In this document: positions 1-9,087 of the stretch, piece after piece | How positions within the stretch are numbered: position 1 is the stretch's first letter | Layout of the letters: every line of letters begins with the position of its first letter | DNA from: an uncultured Pelagibacteraceae bacterium | Lineage (GTDB): Bacteria > Pseudomonadota > Alphaproteobacteria > Pelagibacterales > Pelagibacteraceae | Assembly (NCBI GenBank): GCA_902569055.1 | Contig: CACFSU010000004.1 | Span: 1-64,000 of the forward strand | Direction: 5' to 3' | Length of the DNA stretch: 64,000 nt | Notes under the pieces: generated by a model | Database searches by the model: none | Seen by the model: the letters and a program-made list of their open reading frames with translations, nothing else | Told to the model about the DNA's origin: nothing | Translations under genes and position numbers: made by a program

Positions 1-2
1 AT

Positions 3-764
3 ATTGTTCAGATGCATGAAGAGGCTGTTACAGCGGGTAAAATTGTTGAGCTAGGAGTTAACACTCCTTCATCTACTCAGGGTTTCTATGTAGATAAACC
101 TACAGCAGATAAGTATGGTTTAGTAAGTGTAGAAGATATGATGAAGCCTGAAATTGCAAAACTTTTTGCTGATCCAGAGTCACCAGGAAAAGGAAGAATG
201 ACAAGCTGTATTTCAGGTTGGACTTGTTACACTATTAACCTAGTGAAACACAAAGTTTATGGTTTAGATAAATACTACACTAACTTTGATCCAGGTTCTG
301 GGGGTGCTTTAGATGCGGCTATTGCTGGAGCATTTAAAAAAGGTAAACCAGTATTTTCATATTATTGGACGCCGACAGGATTAATGGGGAAAGTTGACTT
401 AGTTCAACTTAAAGAGCCAGCTTATGACAATGCTTGTTGGACTAAGATGATGAAAGTTGTTGAAAAAATTAAAGCTGACGGACCTGATGCTTACACAGAA
501 ACTTGTGCTAGTGCATATGTTGACATGGCTTTAACAAAATCTGCTTCGACTACTTTTGCTAACAAAGCAGAAAACAAGCCAATTATTGACTTTGTAAAAG
601 CTTATACTTTGCCTACTGCTGAAGTAAATAAATCTCTAGCTTTTTACATGGACGAATCCGGTGGAGATATGGAGGCAACTGCTAAAAACTTTTTAAAAGG
701 TTCTAGTACATGGACTAAATGGGTTCCAGCAGATGTTGCTAAAAAAGTTAAAGCTTCGCTTTAA
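3..764 (+). CDS. Glycine betaine/proline/carnitine-type ABC transporter substrate-binding protein (5' truncated by window edge)
   Basis: Open frame runs to window start; OpuAC/ProX-like aromatic-rich protein (GWTCYTINLVKHKVYGLDKYYTNFDPGSGGALDAAIAGAFKKGKPVFSYYWTP); followed by permease and ATPase of the same family. Confidence 0.85.
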   Translation: MVQMHEEAVTAGKIVELGVNTPSSTQGFYVDKPTADKYGLVSVEDMMKPEIAKLFADPESPGKGRMTSCISGWTCYTINLVKHKVYGLDKYYTNFDPGSGGALDAAIAGAFKKGKPVFSYYWTPTGLMGKVDLVQLKEPAYDNACWTKMMKVVEKIKADGPDAYTETCASAYVDMALTKSASTTFANKAENKPIIDFVKAYTLPTAEVNKSLAFYMDESGGDMEATAKNFLKGSSTWTKWVPADVAKKVKASL

Positions 765-782
765 TTTTTTAATATAATTATT

Positions 783-816
783 AAAACTAAGAGCCCTCAC
801 GGGCTCTTAGTTTTTT
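783..816 (+). terminator. Intrinsic terminator-like hairpin between substrate-binding protein and permease genes
   Basis: aaaactaagagccc-tcac-gggctcttagtttttt: perfect 14-bp stem, 4-nt loop, T tract. Confidence 0.85.
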
Positions 817-830
817 ATAAGAAAGTATGA

Positions 831-1850
831 ATGGGAAAATATAAAAAATACATATTATATTCGTTGTATTTGATTACTTTTGTAACAATGGTTGTTGTTG
901 CTTACACAACTTCAAAATACAGACCTGAAAGTGTTTTAGTTTTATTTACAGATTTATCTTGGTTAGGAAACTGGCCTAAATGGCTAGACTTACCATTAAT
1001 GCCATTTTTAAATGAAGGATTTGACAAACTTATAAAAGAATATGGAATGTTTTTTGAAGGAATCAATAATTTTCTTCTTGGTCTTTATACAGATATGAAA
1101 AATTTCATGGTTGGATTACCTTGGCCAATATTAATGATATCGGTGATTGTTCTTTGTTATTTCGTAAGTGGAAGAAATATAGGAACAACAATTATGGTTG
1201 CATTCTGTGTTTTTTTCCTCGGTTTCCTAAGTCCTAGGTATTGGGATAAATGTATTATGACAACTTGTATAGTGGTCATAGGAATGTTGCTTTGTTTAGT
1301 CATAGGAATTCCTGTAGGAATTTTGATGGCTAGAAATAAAAAAGTAAGAAATGCTATATTGCCAATTTTAGATTTAATGCAAACTATTCCTAGTTTTTGT
1401 TATTTAATACCAGGAATATTATTATTTGGTTTAGGTGCTGTCCCAGCAATATTTGCAATATTTGTTTATGCTGTTCCACCTTTAATAAGATTAACAGACC
1501 TAGGAATTAGGTTGGTTGATAAAGAAGTTGTTGAGGCAGCTGAAGCTTTTGGTGCAAATAAAAAACAGAAATTGTGGGGAGTTCAATTACCATTGGCATT
1601 ACCTAATATAATGCAAGGCATAAACCAATGTACTATGATGGCATTAGCAATGGTAGTAATAGCATCTATGATAGGCACTAGAGGAATTGGCGATGAAGTT
1701 TTACTGGGATTACAACAATTAAATGTTGGTATGGCTACAGAAGCAGGTATAGCAATTGTATTGCTAGCAATTATATTCGATAGAATTACGCAATCTTATG
1801 GAGAAAAAATTCAAGCGAGAACACACATCAAAAAAAATATAAAATTATAA
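831..1850 (+). CDS. ABC transporter permease, glycine betaine/proline type (ProW-like)
   Basis: Multi-TM protein with EAAEAFGANKKQKLWGVQLPLALPNIMQGINQ (EAA loop). Confidence 0.9.
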   Translation: MGKYKKYILYSLYLITFVTMVVVAYTTSKYRPESVLVLFTDLSWLGNWPKWLDLPLMPFLNEGFDKLIKEYGMFFEGINNFLLGLYTDMKNFMVGLPWPILMISVIVLCYFVSGRNIGTTIMVAFCVFFLGFLSPRYWDKCIMTTCIVVIGMLLCLVIGIPVGILMARNKKVRNAILPILDLMQTIPSFCYLIPGILLFGLGAVPAIFAIFVYAVPPLIRLTDLGIRLVDKEVVEAAEAFGANKKQKLWGVQLPLALPNIMQGINQCTMMALAMVVIASMIGTRGIGDEVLLGLQQLNVGMATEAGIAIVLLAIIFDRITQSYGEKIQARTHIKKNIKL

Positions 1851-1859
1851 AAACAAAAC

Positions 1860-2885
1860 ATGAGTAAAATAGAAATAAAAAATGTTTACAAAATTTTTGG
1901 TGATCAACCATCTAAAGTTCTTCCAATGGTTAAAGATGGAGCAACAAAAGAAGAAATCTTAGAAAAAACAGGGCATACTGTTGGTCTTGACGATGTATCT
2001 CTATCTATAGAAGAAGGTGAAACTTTTGTTTGTATGGGATTATCAGGTTCAGGTAAATCCACGCTTATACGTCATATCAACAGATTAATAGATCCAACGT
2101 CTGGAGAAGTTTCTGTGGAAGGAACAAATGTAATGGATCTAGACCAAAAACAATTAATAGAGTTTAGAAGGCATAAAATGAGCATGGTTTTTCAGAGATT
2201 TGGTTTATTTCCTCACAAAACAGTTTTGGAAAATGTTGGATACGGTCTTGAAATTCAAGGCCAAAAACCTGAAGAAAGAAACAAAACTGCAATGGAAAAA
2301 ATAGAGTCTGTGGGACTGAATGGATTTGAACATCAATATCCAAATCAGTTATCTGGTGGAATGCAACAAAGAGTTGGTTTGGCAAGAGCCTTGGCTACTA
2401 ATACAGATATAATGTTAATGGATGAAGCATTTTCTGCATTAGATCCTTTAATTAGAAGTGATATGCAAAAACAATTAATAGATTTACAAAGTGAATTAAA
2501 AAAAACAATAGTTTTCATTACTCATGATCTAGATGAATCATTAAGATTAGGTGATCATATAGGAATATTAAACGGTGGTAGATTAGTGCAAGTTGGAACG
2601 CCTGTTGAAATTATAATGAACCCAGCTGATGATTATGTTAAAGCTTTTGTTAAAGATGTTAATAGAGCCAAAGTACTTAAGGCTAAAGTAATAATGAGTT
2701 CAGTAAATGAAGCTAATGGTGTCGATAAAAGCAATTTAATTAAAATTAATGAAGATCAATTTATAGATGAATTTTTACCAAAAGTAGTTTGTACAAATGC
2801 TAATTGTGAAGTGGTTGATAAAAATGGAAATATTAAAGGATATATAACAAATAAAGAGTTACAATCATCATTAACAAAATCATAA
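1860..2885 (+). CDS. ABC transporter ATP-binding protein, glycine betaine/proline type (ProV-like)
   Basis: Walker A GLSGSGKST, signature LSGGMQQRVGLARAL, Walker B IMLMDEAFSALDP. Confidence 0.93.
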   Translation: MSKIEIKNVYKIFGDQPSKVLPMVKDGATKEEILEKTGHTVGLDDVSLSIEEGETFVCMGLSGSGKSTLIRHINRLIDPTSGEVSVEGTNVMDLDQKQLIEFRRHKMSMVFQRFGLFPHKTVLENVGYGLEIQGQKPEERNKTAMEKIESVGLNGFEHQYPNQLSGGMQQRVGLARALATNTDIMLMDEAFSALDPLIRSDMQKQLIDLQSELKKTIVFITHDLDESLRLGDHIGILNGGRLVQVGTPVEIIMNPADDYVKAFVKDVNRAKVLKAKVIMSSVNEANGVDKSNLIKINEDQFIDEFLPKVVCTNANCEVVDKNGNIKGYITNKELQSSLTKS

Positions 2886-2888
2886 TTA

Positions 2889-3677
2889 ATGGTTAACCAA
2901 TCATTAAAAAATAAAAAAGTTATCATTTCAGCTGGAGCATCTGGAATTGGTTTAGCAACAACAAAAATATGTCTTGCTAGAGGAGCTTATGTTTACCTTT
3001 GTGATATCAATAATAAATCTTTAAATAAGCTGAATAAACATCCGTTAAAAGATAAAAGACTATTTTCTTATTTTTGTGACGCTTCAGATGAAAAACAAGT
3101 TTTAGATTTTTTTGAAGAAGTTAAAAAAAAAACAAAAAAAATTGATGCTTTAATTAACAATGTTGGAATTGCTGGTCCAACAGGATCTCTTGAAAAAATA
3201 AAATCTAAAGATTGGGAAAAAACTTTACACATAGATATTAATAGTCATTTTTATTTCACAAAAAAATCTATACCTCTTATTAAAAAATCTAAAAATGGCT
3301 CAATAATTAATATTTCATCAACAGCTGGTATACTTGGATTTCCACTACGTTCTCCATATGCTGCAAGCAAATGGGCAATTATTGGAGTTACTAAAACATT
3401 GGCTATGGAGCTTGGAAAATTCAATATAAGGGTTAATGCTGTATGCCCTGGTACAATTAAAGGCAATAGAATGAAAAGAGTTATAAGAGATAAAGCTAAA
3501 TTTACTAAAAAATCAGCTAAAACTATAGAAAAAGATTTTGTTTCAATGAGTTCAATGAAGCAGTGGATATTAGAGGATGATATTGGTAAAATGTGTTCTT
3601 TTCTAATCTCGGATGACTCAAGTAAAGTATCTGGACAAGTGATTTCTGTAGATGGTCATACAGAAAGAAATGACTAA
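2889..3677 (+). CDS. Short-chain dehydrogenase/reductase (SDR) family oxidoreductase
   Basis: ASGIGLA, NNVG, ISSTAG, YAASKWA motifs. Confidence 0.9.
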   Translation: MVNQSLKNKKVIISAGASGIGLATTKICLARGAYVYLCDINNKSLNKLNKHPLKDKRLFSYFCDASDEKQVLDFFEEVKKKTKKIDALINNVGIAGPTGSLEKIKSKDWEKTLHIDINSHFYFTKKSIPLIKKSKNGSIINISSTAGILGFPLRSPYAASKWAIIGVTKTLAMELGKFNIRVNAVCPGTIKGNRMKRVIRDKAKFTKKSAKTIEKDFVSMSSMKQWILEDDIGKMCSFLISDDSSKVSGQVISVDGHTERND

Positions 3678-3706
3678 AGACTTCTGTAGACCATCAAATT
3701 TTTTAT
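3651..3706 (+). terminator. Intrinsic terminator overlapping the 3' end of the SDR gene
   Basis: gatggtc-a-tacagaa ... ttctgta-gaccatc (14 paired bases, one bulged A) followed by aaatttttt; stop codon lies in the loop. Confidence 0.65.
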
Positions 3707-4152
3707 AAAGAATCAATCAATTCTGAAGCAATTTTTTTGGATTTACCCACAAATTTAATTGATTTTATAGCATCAATATTAGATTTATCATCTCCTACTA
3801 CAACAAATCCTATCATGCCCATAGACTTATGAGGCGTGCACCAATAAGCGTAAATGCCAGGAATTTCAAATGTATATTCTACATCTTGATTATATTTAGA
3901 CTTAAACTTCTCAACACCTTCTGGAACTCCATTCTTGATGAACTCTACATTATGTCCTTTATCTGTTGCTTTCCAAAAAACTTTCTCTCCCAAATTTACT
4001 CTTACAATTTTTTCTGAAAAAACCATAATTTCTTTATCTTTTTTGTTTAACATTTCTACCGTTGCGTCTGCTGCATACGAAATTGATGTAAAAATAATTG
4101 CTGTAAAAATACTAAAAATTAAAATATTTGTTGTTTTTATTGTATTTGTCAT
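3703..4152 (-). CDS. Pseudoazurin-like type 1 blue copper protein
   Basis: Signal peptide; cupredoxin ligands GHNVEF...YAYWCTPHKSMGMIG (His, Cys, His, Met). Confidence 0.85.
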   Translation of the reverse strand: MTNTIKTTNILIFSIFTAIIFTSISYAADATVEMLNKKDKEIMVFSEKIVRVNLGEKVFWKATDKGHNVEFIKNGVPEGVEKFKSKYNQDVEYTFEIPGIYAYWCTPHKSMGMIGFVVVGDDKSNIDAIKSIKFVGKSKKIASELIDSL

Positions 4153-4255
4153 ACTTCATACTTTCTTTATTAATTTGAGTTATTAATTTTTGACATGATT
4201 AACATATAATTCTAATTTAAAAATTAAATAGTGTTACAACTTGCCACATTAAATA

Positions 4256-5197
4256 TTACCTTAATTTTTTTTCATATCTTTTTCTCATTAAAAGTAAATC
4301 TACCAAATATCTATCTCTTAAATTTGAAATTTTTTTTATTGATTTATTTTTTGATTGTTTTTTAGTCCCTTCAATTAATCTATTGATCAATTTCTTTGAT
4401 AATTTTGGTGCTTTTAGTTTAGTCCAAGGAAATTTTAAAGCTGGTCCAAATTGTTCCAACATATGTTTCATTCCTAACTTCCCTCCTGCTAAGTGAAATG
4501 TTAAAAAAGTACCCATTAATGACCATCGTAAACCAGGTCCATCTTCTATTGCTCTATCTAAGTCTTTCGTATTTGCATGACCCTCATTTATAATATGTAA
4601 CCCTTCCCTCCACAAAGCTTCTTGTAATCTATCTGATAAATAACCTGGCAGTTCGTGCTTAAGAACAATAGTGTTCATAGAAATTGATTTATAAAATTTT
4701 TTAGCTTTGTTTAAAAATTTTTTAGATGTTTTTTTTCCAGGTATAATTTCGATGCCGGGAAGTAAATAAACTGGATTAAATGGATGGCCTATAATTGTTC
4801 TTTCTGGATTTTTACATTTTGAATAAATTCTTGTTGGCAATAAACCTGAAGAACTAGATGAAATTATTGTATTAGATTTTGTATACTTTCCAATAATACT
4901 CATTAATTTAGTTTTTAATGTATAATTTTCAGTGACACATTCTTGTACAAAATCTGCATGTTTTACAGCATCCTCAATAGAGGTGAAATATTTGAAATTT
5001 TTAAGATTAAGATTTTTTTTATTAAAAAGTTTTTTTACATACGGCCATGATCTTTTTATTTCAGCTACTAAATTTTTTTTTAACTTTATGTCTCTATCAA
5101 AAGCATAAACTATTTTGTTATGTGCTAAAAAACGAATAATCCAACCAGTTCCAATAACACCAGTTCCAATAACTGCAATATTTTTAATTTGAGACAT
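4256..5197 (-). CDS. 3-hydroxyacyl-CoA dehydrogenase family protein, probable L-carnitine dehydrogenase (CdhA-like)
   Basis: Rossmann IGTGVIGTGWI; SSSSGLLPTRI, GHPFNPVYLLPGIEI; adjacent to a BKACE gene and a betaine-type transporter. Confidence 0.8.
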   Translation of the reverse strand: MSQIKNIAVIGTGVIGTGWIIRFLAHNKIVYAFDRDIKLKKNLVAEIKRSWPYVKKLFNKKNLNLKNFKYFTSIEDAVKHADFVQECVTENYTLKTKLMSIIGKYTKSNTIISSSSSGLLPTRIYSKCKNPERTIIGHPFNPVYLLPGIEIIPGKKTSKKFLNKAKKFYKSISMNTIVLKHELPGYLSDRLQEALWREGLHIINEGHANTKDLDRAIEDGPGLRWSLMGTFLTFHLAGGKLGMKHMLEQFGPALKFPWTKLKAPKLSKKLINRLIEGTKKQSKNKSIKKISNLRDRYLVDLLLMRKRYEKKLR

Positions 5198-6081
5198 TAC
5201 TTGTGTTTAACAAGTTTTAATTTTTCTCTGGTTTCAGCTGGTGTCATAGGTGAATAACCAAGTTCATCAATAATTCTTATGGCTTTTTCAACTAATTGTG
5301 AATTAGTAGCTAACTTACCTTTAGATAAATATAAGTTATCTTCTAATCCAACTCTTGGATTTCCTCCCATTAAAACAGTTTGAGCAACAAATGGCATTTC
5401 ATTTTTTGATATTGCAAACCCTGACCAGATACCTTCTTTAGGCATAATATCTTTCATAGCTTGCATTGCTAAAGTAGTTGCTGGTGCTCCCCAGGGTATT
5501 CCTAAACACATTTGAAACATTGGTGGATCGCTTAATAATCCTTCCTTATAAAGTTGTGCCCCAAACCACATGTTACCTAAATCAAAAGCTTCTATTTCTG
5601 GTTTTACTTTTATTTCTTGTAATCTTTTTGCAGCTTTTCTTAAATCTCTTGGAGTATTTATAGTTATCACAGATCCATCTCCAAAATTTAATGTTCCACA
5701 ATCTAAAGTACAAATTTCAGGTAAAAATTGTTCTGCATTTGCTATTCTTTCCATTACATTTGCCATATCTGTCATAGGACCAAATTGTAGTGGGCTATTT
5801 TCTCCGATATCGAGATCTCCACCCATTCCAGTCGTTAAATTAATTATAACGTCTGTATCACTTGATCTTATTCTATCTACTACCTCTTTATATAATTCTA
5901 GTCTTCTGCTAGGAGTTCCGTCTTCTTCTCTTACGTGAATATGAGCTATTGCTGCACCAGCTTTTGCTGCCTCAATAGAAGCTTTGGCTATTTGTTCTGG
6001 AGTTTTTGGTAAGTTTGGATGTTTGCTAGCAGTATCTCCAGATCCAGTCACAGCACATGATATGAATACCTTATTGATCAT
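5197..6081 (-). CDS. Beta-keto acid cleavage enzyme (BKACE/DUF849), probable dehydrocarnitine cleavage enzyme (CdhC-like)
   Basis: VFISCAVTGSGDTASKHPNLPKTPEQIA, IAHIHVREEDGTPSR, GGNPRVGLEDNLYLSKG motifs; paired with carnitine dehydrogenase-like gene. Confidence 0.83.
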   Translation of the reverse strand: MINKVFISCAVTGSGDTASKHPNLPKTPEQIAKASIEAAKAGAAIAHIHVREEDGTPSRRLELYKEVVDRIRSSDTDVIINLTTGMGGDLDIGENSPLQFGPMTDMANVMERIANAEQFLPEICTLDCGTLNFGDGSVITINTPRDLRKAAKRLQEIKVKPEIEAFDLGNMWFGAQLYKEGLLSDPPMFQMCLGIPWGAPATTLAMQAMKDIMPKEGIWSGFAISKNEMPFVAQTVLMGGNPRVGLEDNLYLSKGKLATNSQLVEKAIRIIDELGYSPMTPAETREKLKLVKHK

Positions 6082-6131
6082 CTAAGTCTAAATTTATAAT
6101 ATAATAAAAAGATATAAGAAATAAAAAAATA

Positions 6132-6965
6132 ATGAAAATAAAATTATTATCAGGTGCTTTAGGTGCTGAAATTGAAGGAATTGATTTAACTGACACTTCA
6201 GATACAAACTTTAAAAATATCAATGATTTATTATTAGAACATAAAGTAATTTTTTTTAGAAACCAGCCTATTACTAAAAATCAACAAATTGCCCTTGCTG
6301 AAAAATTTGGTCCTTTGGAAACGCATGCATATGTCAAAGGTTTAGATGATTATCCTGAAATAATTAGGATAGTAAAAGGCAAAGAGGAAAAAAACCAGTG
6401 GGGAGAAAACTGGCATAGTGACGTAAGTTATAATACTAAACCAACTAAAGCTGTTATTTTAAGATCAATTAAAATACCGCCTGTAGGTGGAGACACATGT
6501 TTTTCAAATATGGAATTAGCTTGGGAAACTTTAGATCCTATAATTCAAAATAAGATAAAAGATAAAAAAGCAATTCACAGTTCACTAGGTGCAGAGTTTT
6601 TTATAGAAAATTATAAATATATGGAAGGAAATGAAAAAAAAAATTACGACTCTTATTCTAATGAACATCCGGTAGTTAGAACTCATCCAGAAACCAATAA
6701 GAAAATTTTATTTGTTAATTGGACTTACACTAAGCAAATTATTGGTTTAGATAAAAAAGAAAGCGAACAAATACTAAAGAAAATATTTGAACATCAGGCT
6801 AGACTAGATCTTACTTGTAGATTTAGATGGACAGAAAATACCGTTGCCATTTGGGATAATAGAAGTGTCATCCATTATGCTATAGCAGACTTTTTTCCTG
6901 GTAGAGGCCTAGGACATGAAAGAATAATGGATCGTATTGCAATTGAAGGTGATCATCCTCAATAA
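6132..6965 (+). CDS. TauD/TfdA family Fe(II)/2-oxoglutarate-dependent dioxygenase
   Basis: WHSDVSY (HxD), GGDTCFSNM, distal WDNRSVIHYAIADFFPGRGLGHERIMDR. Confidence 0.9.
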   Translation: MKIKLLSGALGAEIEGIDLTDTSDTNFKNINDLLLEHKVIFFRNQPITKNQQIALAEKFGPLETHAYVKGLDDYPEIIRIVKGKEEKNQWGENWHSDVSYNTKPTKAVILRSIKIPPVGGDTCFSNMELAWETLDPIIQNKIKDKKAIHSSLGAEFFIENYKYMEGNEKKNYDSYSNEHPVVRTHPETNKKILFVNWTYTKQIIGLDKKESEQILKKIFEHQARLDLTCRFRWTENTVAIWDNRSVIHYAIADFFPGRGLGHERIMDRIAIEGDHPQ

Positions 6966-6970
6966 TTTAA

Positions 6971-7507
6971 ATGCAAATTATTGATAAAATAATATCAAAT
7001 TTTACAAACAATAAGTCACTATACATTGGTGAAAAAGTCACTATGTCTGAACATATGATACAAACTGCAATGCTTGCTGAAAAAGCAAAATGTAATGATG
7101 ATTTAATTTGTTCATGTTTATTACACGATTACGGTCATTTCATTTTAGAAAACCCTGATGATTTAATTAAACTAAATGTAGATGGACATCATGAAAATAT
7201 TGGTCACGAATACTTAAAAAGCTTTTTTAAAAAAAATATAGTAGAACCAATAAAATACCATGTCTTAGCAAAACGATATCTTGCTAAAGATAAAAAATAT
7301 TATGATCATCTATCAGAGGCCTCCAAAACAAGCTTAAATCTACAAGGAGGGGTACTAAGTAATGATGAATGTAGTAAGTTTGAAAATCAGAAATATTTTA
7401 AGCCTTCAATACTTTTAAGAAAATTTGATGAAGCAGCAAAAAAAACTAATATTAAAATGAAATCAATCTATGATTATAAAAGACTGTTAGTTTCCAAACT
7501 AAAATGA
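6971..7507 (+). CDS. HD-domain oxygenase-like protein of the PhnZ/TmpB type
   Basis: YIGE (Y-x-x-E lid motif), SEHMIQTA, LLHDYGH, HHENIGHEYL, YHVLAKRYL, LSEASKTSLNLQGG; resembles remembered PhnZ sequence. Confidence 0.78.
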   Translation: MQIIDKIISNFTNNKSLYIGEKVTMSEHMIQTAMLAEKAKCNDDLICSCLLHDYGHFILENPDDLIKLNVDGHHENIGHEYLKSFFKKNIVEPIKYHVLAKRYLAKDKKYYDHLSEASKTSLNLQGGVLSNDECSKFENQKYFKPSILLRKFDEAAKKTNIKMKSIYDYKRLLVSKLK

Positions 7508-9087
7508 AATTTGATTATTTAATTATTGGAGCAGGTTCAGCTGGTTGTGTTCTTGCTAATCGACTTTCAAAAAATAATCAAAATAATGTAGCTATTTTTG
7601 AAGCAGGGAAAACAAGTGATATTTGGAAAGTTAATATGCCTCTTGCAATTTTGTACACAATGCATGATCCCAAATATAATTTTAAATACTACTCAGAACC
7701 AGAACCTTATTTAAAAAATAGAAAACTTTTTTGTCCTAGAGGAAAAATGATTGGTGGCTGTTCTGCTCACAATGGAATGGTGTATGTAAGAGGAAACTCT
7801 AATGATTATCAAAGATGGGCCTCTTTCGGCTTAAAGGATTGGTCATATGAAAAAGTTTTGCCGTATTTCAAAAAAATAGAAACTTGGTCTGAAGGCGAAA
7901 ATGACTATAGAGGTGGAAGTGGAATTTTGCCAGTAAACCAATCAAAAAATAAAAACCCTTTATTTAAAGCCTTTATCGATTCAGCAGGAGAAGCCGGCTA
8001 TAAAATTAATAAAGATATGAATGGCAAAGAACAAGAGGGATTTGGAATGTATGATGTTACTATTCACAAAGGTGAAAGAGCAAGTGTTTCAAAATATTAT
8101 TTAAATCCAGCAAAAAAAAGAGAAAATCTTAAAATTTTCTCAGAAGCATTTGTTGAAAAAGTTATTTTTGAAGGAAAAAAAGCAATAGGTATTGAAGTTA
8201 AAATAAAAAACAAAGTTGAAAAAATTTATGCAAATAAAGAGGTTATACTAAGTGGAGGAGCAATAAATTCTCCACAATTATTAATGCTTTCAGGTGTAGG
8301 ACCTGGAAAACATCTGAAAGAAAAAGGAATTGAAGTTATACACAATCTTGAAGGTGTAGGTAAAAATTTGCAAGATCATTTAGAAACTTATGTTCAACAA
8401 GAATGTAAGACTTCTGACACTTTATATTCATATGTAAATAAATTGAATATGCTAAGAATTGGCATTCAATGGTTTATTAATCGAAGTGGACCTTGTTCAA
8501 CATCATTTTTAGAAGCTGGTGGATTTTGTAAATCTTCATCTGAAAGAGAATATCCCAATATTCAATTTCATTTTTTTCCTTCATTTGTAATTGATCATGG
8601 ATTAATTAATCCTAATCGACATGGATACCAGCTCCATGCAAGTCCAAATCATCCAAAAAGTAGAGGACTTATAACTTTAAAAACTTCTAACCCATATGAT
8701 TACCCTAAAATTCAGTTTAATTACTTAGAAAATGAAGATGATCTAAAACAAACTATAGAATGTATTCATGTAGCAAGGAAAATACTTGGGCAAAATTCCC
8801 TAAAACCTTTCGCTGGAAAAGAAATTGGGCCAGGAGAAAATGTTAATTCAGATGAATTGTTTGAAGAATATATCAGATCTAAAGCTGAAACAGCTTATCA
8901 CCCGTCTTGTACTTTAAAAATGGGTACAGATAACATGGCTGTAGTAGATGAAAAACTTAAAGTTCATGGGCTAAAAAATATTAGAGTTATTGATGCCTCA
9001 GTGATGCCTGAAATTACAAGCGGAAACTTAAATGCACCAACATTAATGATAGCAGAAAGAGCATCTGAATTTATTCTTAATTCATGA
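7504..9087 (+). CDS. GMC family oxidoreductase (choline dehydrogenase-like, FAD)
   Basis: DYLIIGAGSAGCVLANRLS, SGGAINSPQLLMLSGVGP, YHPSCTLKMG, SGNLNAPTLMIAERAS; ATGA overlap with preceding gene. Confidence 0.92.
   Translation: MKFDYLIIGAGSAGCVLANRLSKNNQNNVAIFEAGKTSDIWKVNMPLAILYTMHDPKYNFKYYSEPEPYLKNRKLFCPRGKMIGGCSAHNGMVYVRGNSNDYQRWASFGLKDWSYEKVLPYFKKIETWSEGENDYRGGSGILPVNQSKNKNPLFKAFIDSAGEAGYKINKDMNGKEQEGFGMYDVTIHKGERASVSKYYLNPAKKRENLKIFSEAFVEKVIFEGKKAIGIEVKIKNKVEKIYANKEVILSGGAINSPQLLMLSGVGPGKHLKEKGIEVIHNLEGVGKNLQDHLETYVQQECKTSDTLYSYVNKLNMLRIGIQWFINRSGPCSTSFLEAGGFCKSSSEREYPNIQFHFFPSFVIDHGLINPNRHGYQLHASPNHPKSRGLITLKTSNPYDYPKIQFNYLENEDDLKQTIECIHVARKILGQNSLKPFAGKEIGPGENVNSDELFEEYIRSKAETAYHPSCTLKMGTDNMAVVDEKLKVHGLKNIRVIDASVMPEITSGNLNAPTLMIAERASEFILNS

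Noticed and set aside
3829-4186. Two plus-strand ORFs opposite pseudoazurin
   Set aside because: Pseudoazurin strand has signal peptide and copper ligands; opposite frames have no support.
5570-5938. 122-aa plus-strand ORF (and 5478..5663)
   Set aside because: Antisense to the BKACE gene, which has clear family motifs.
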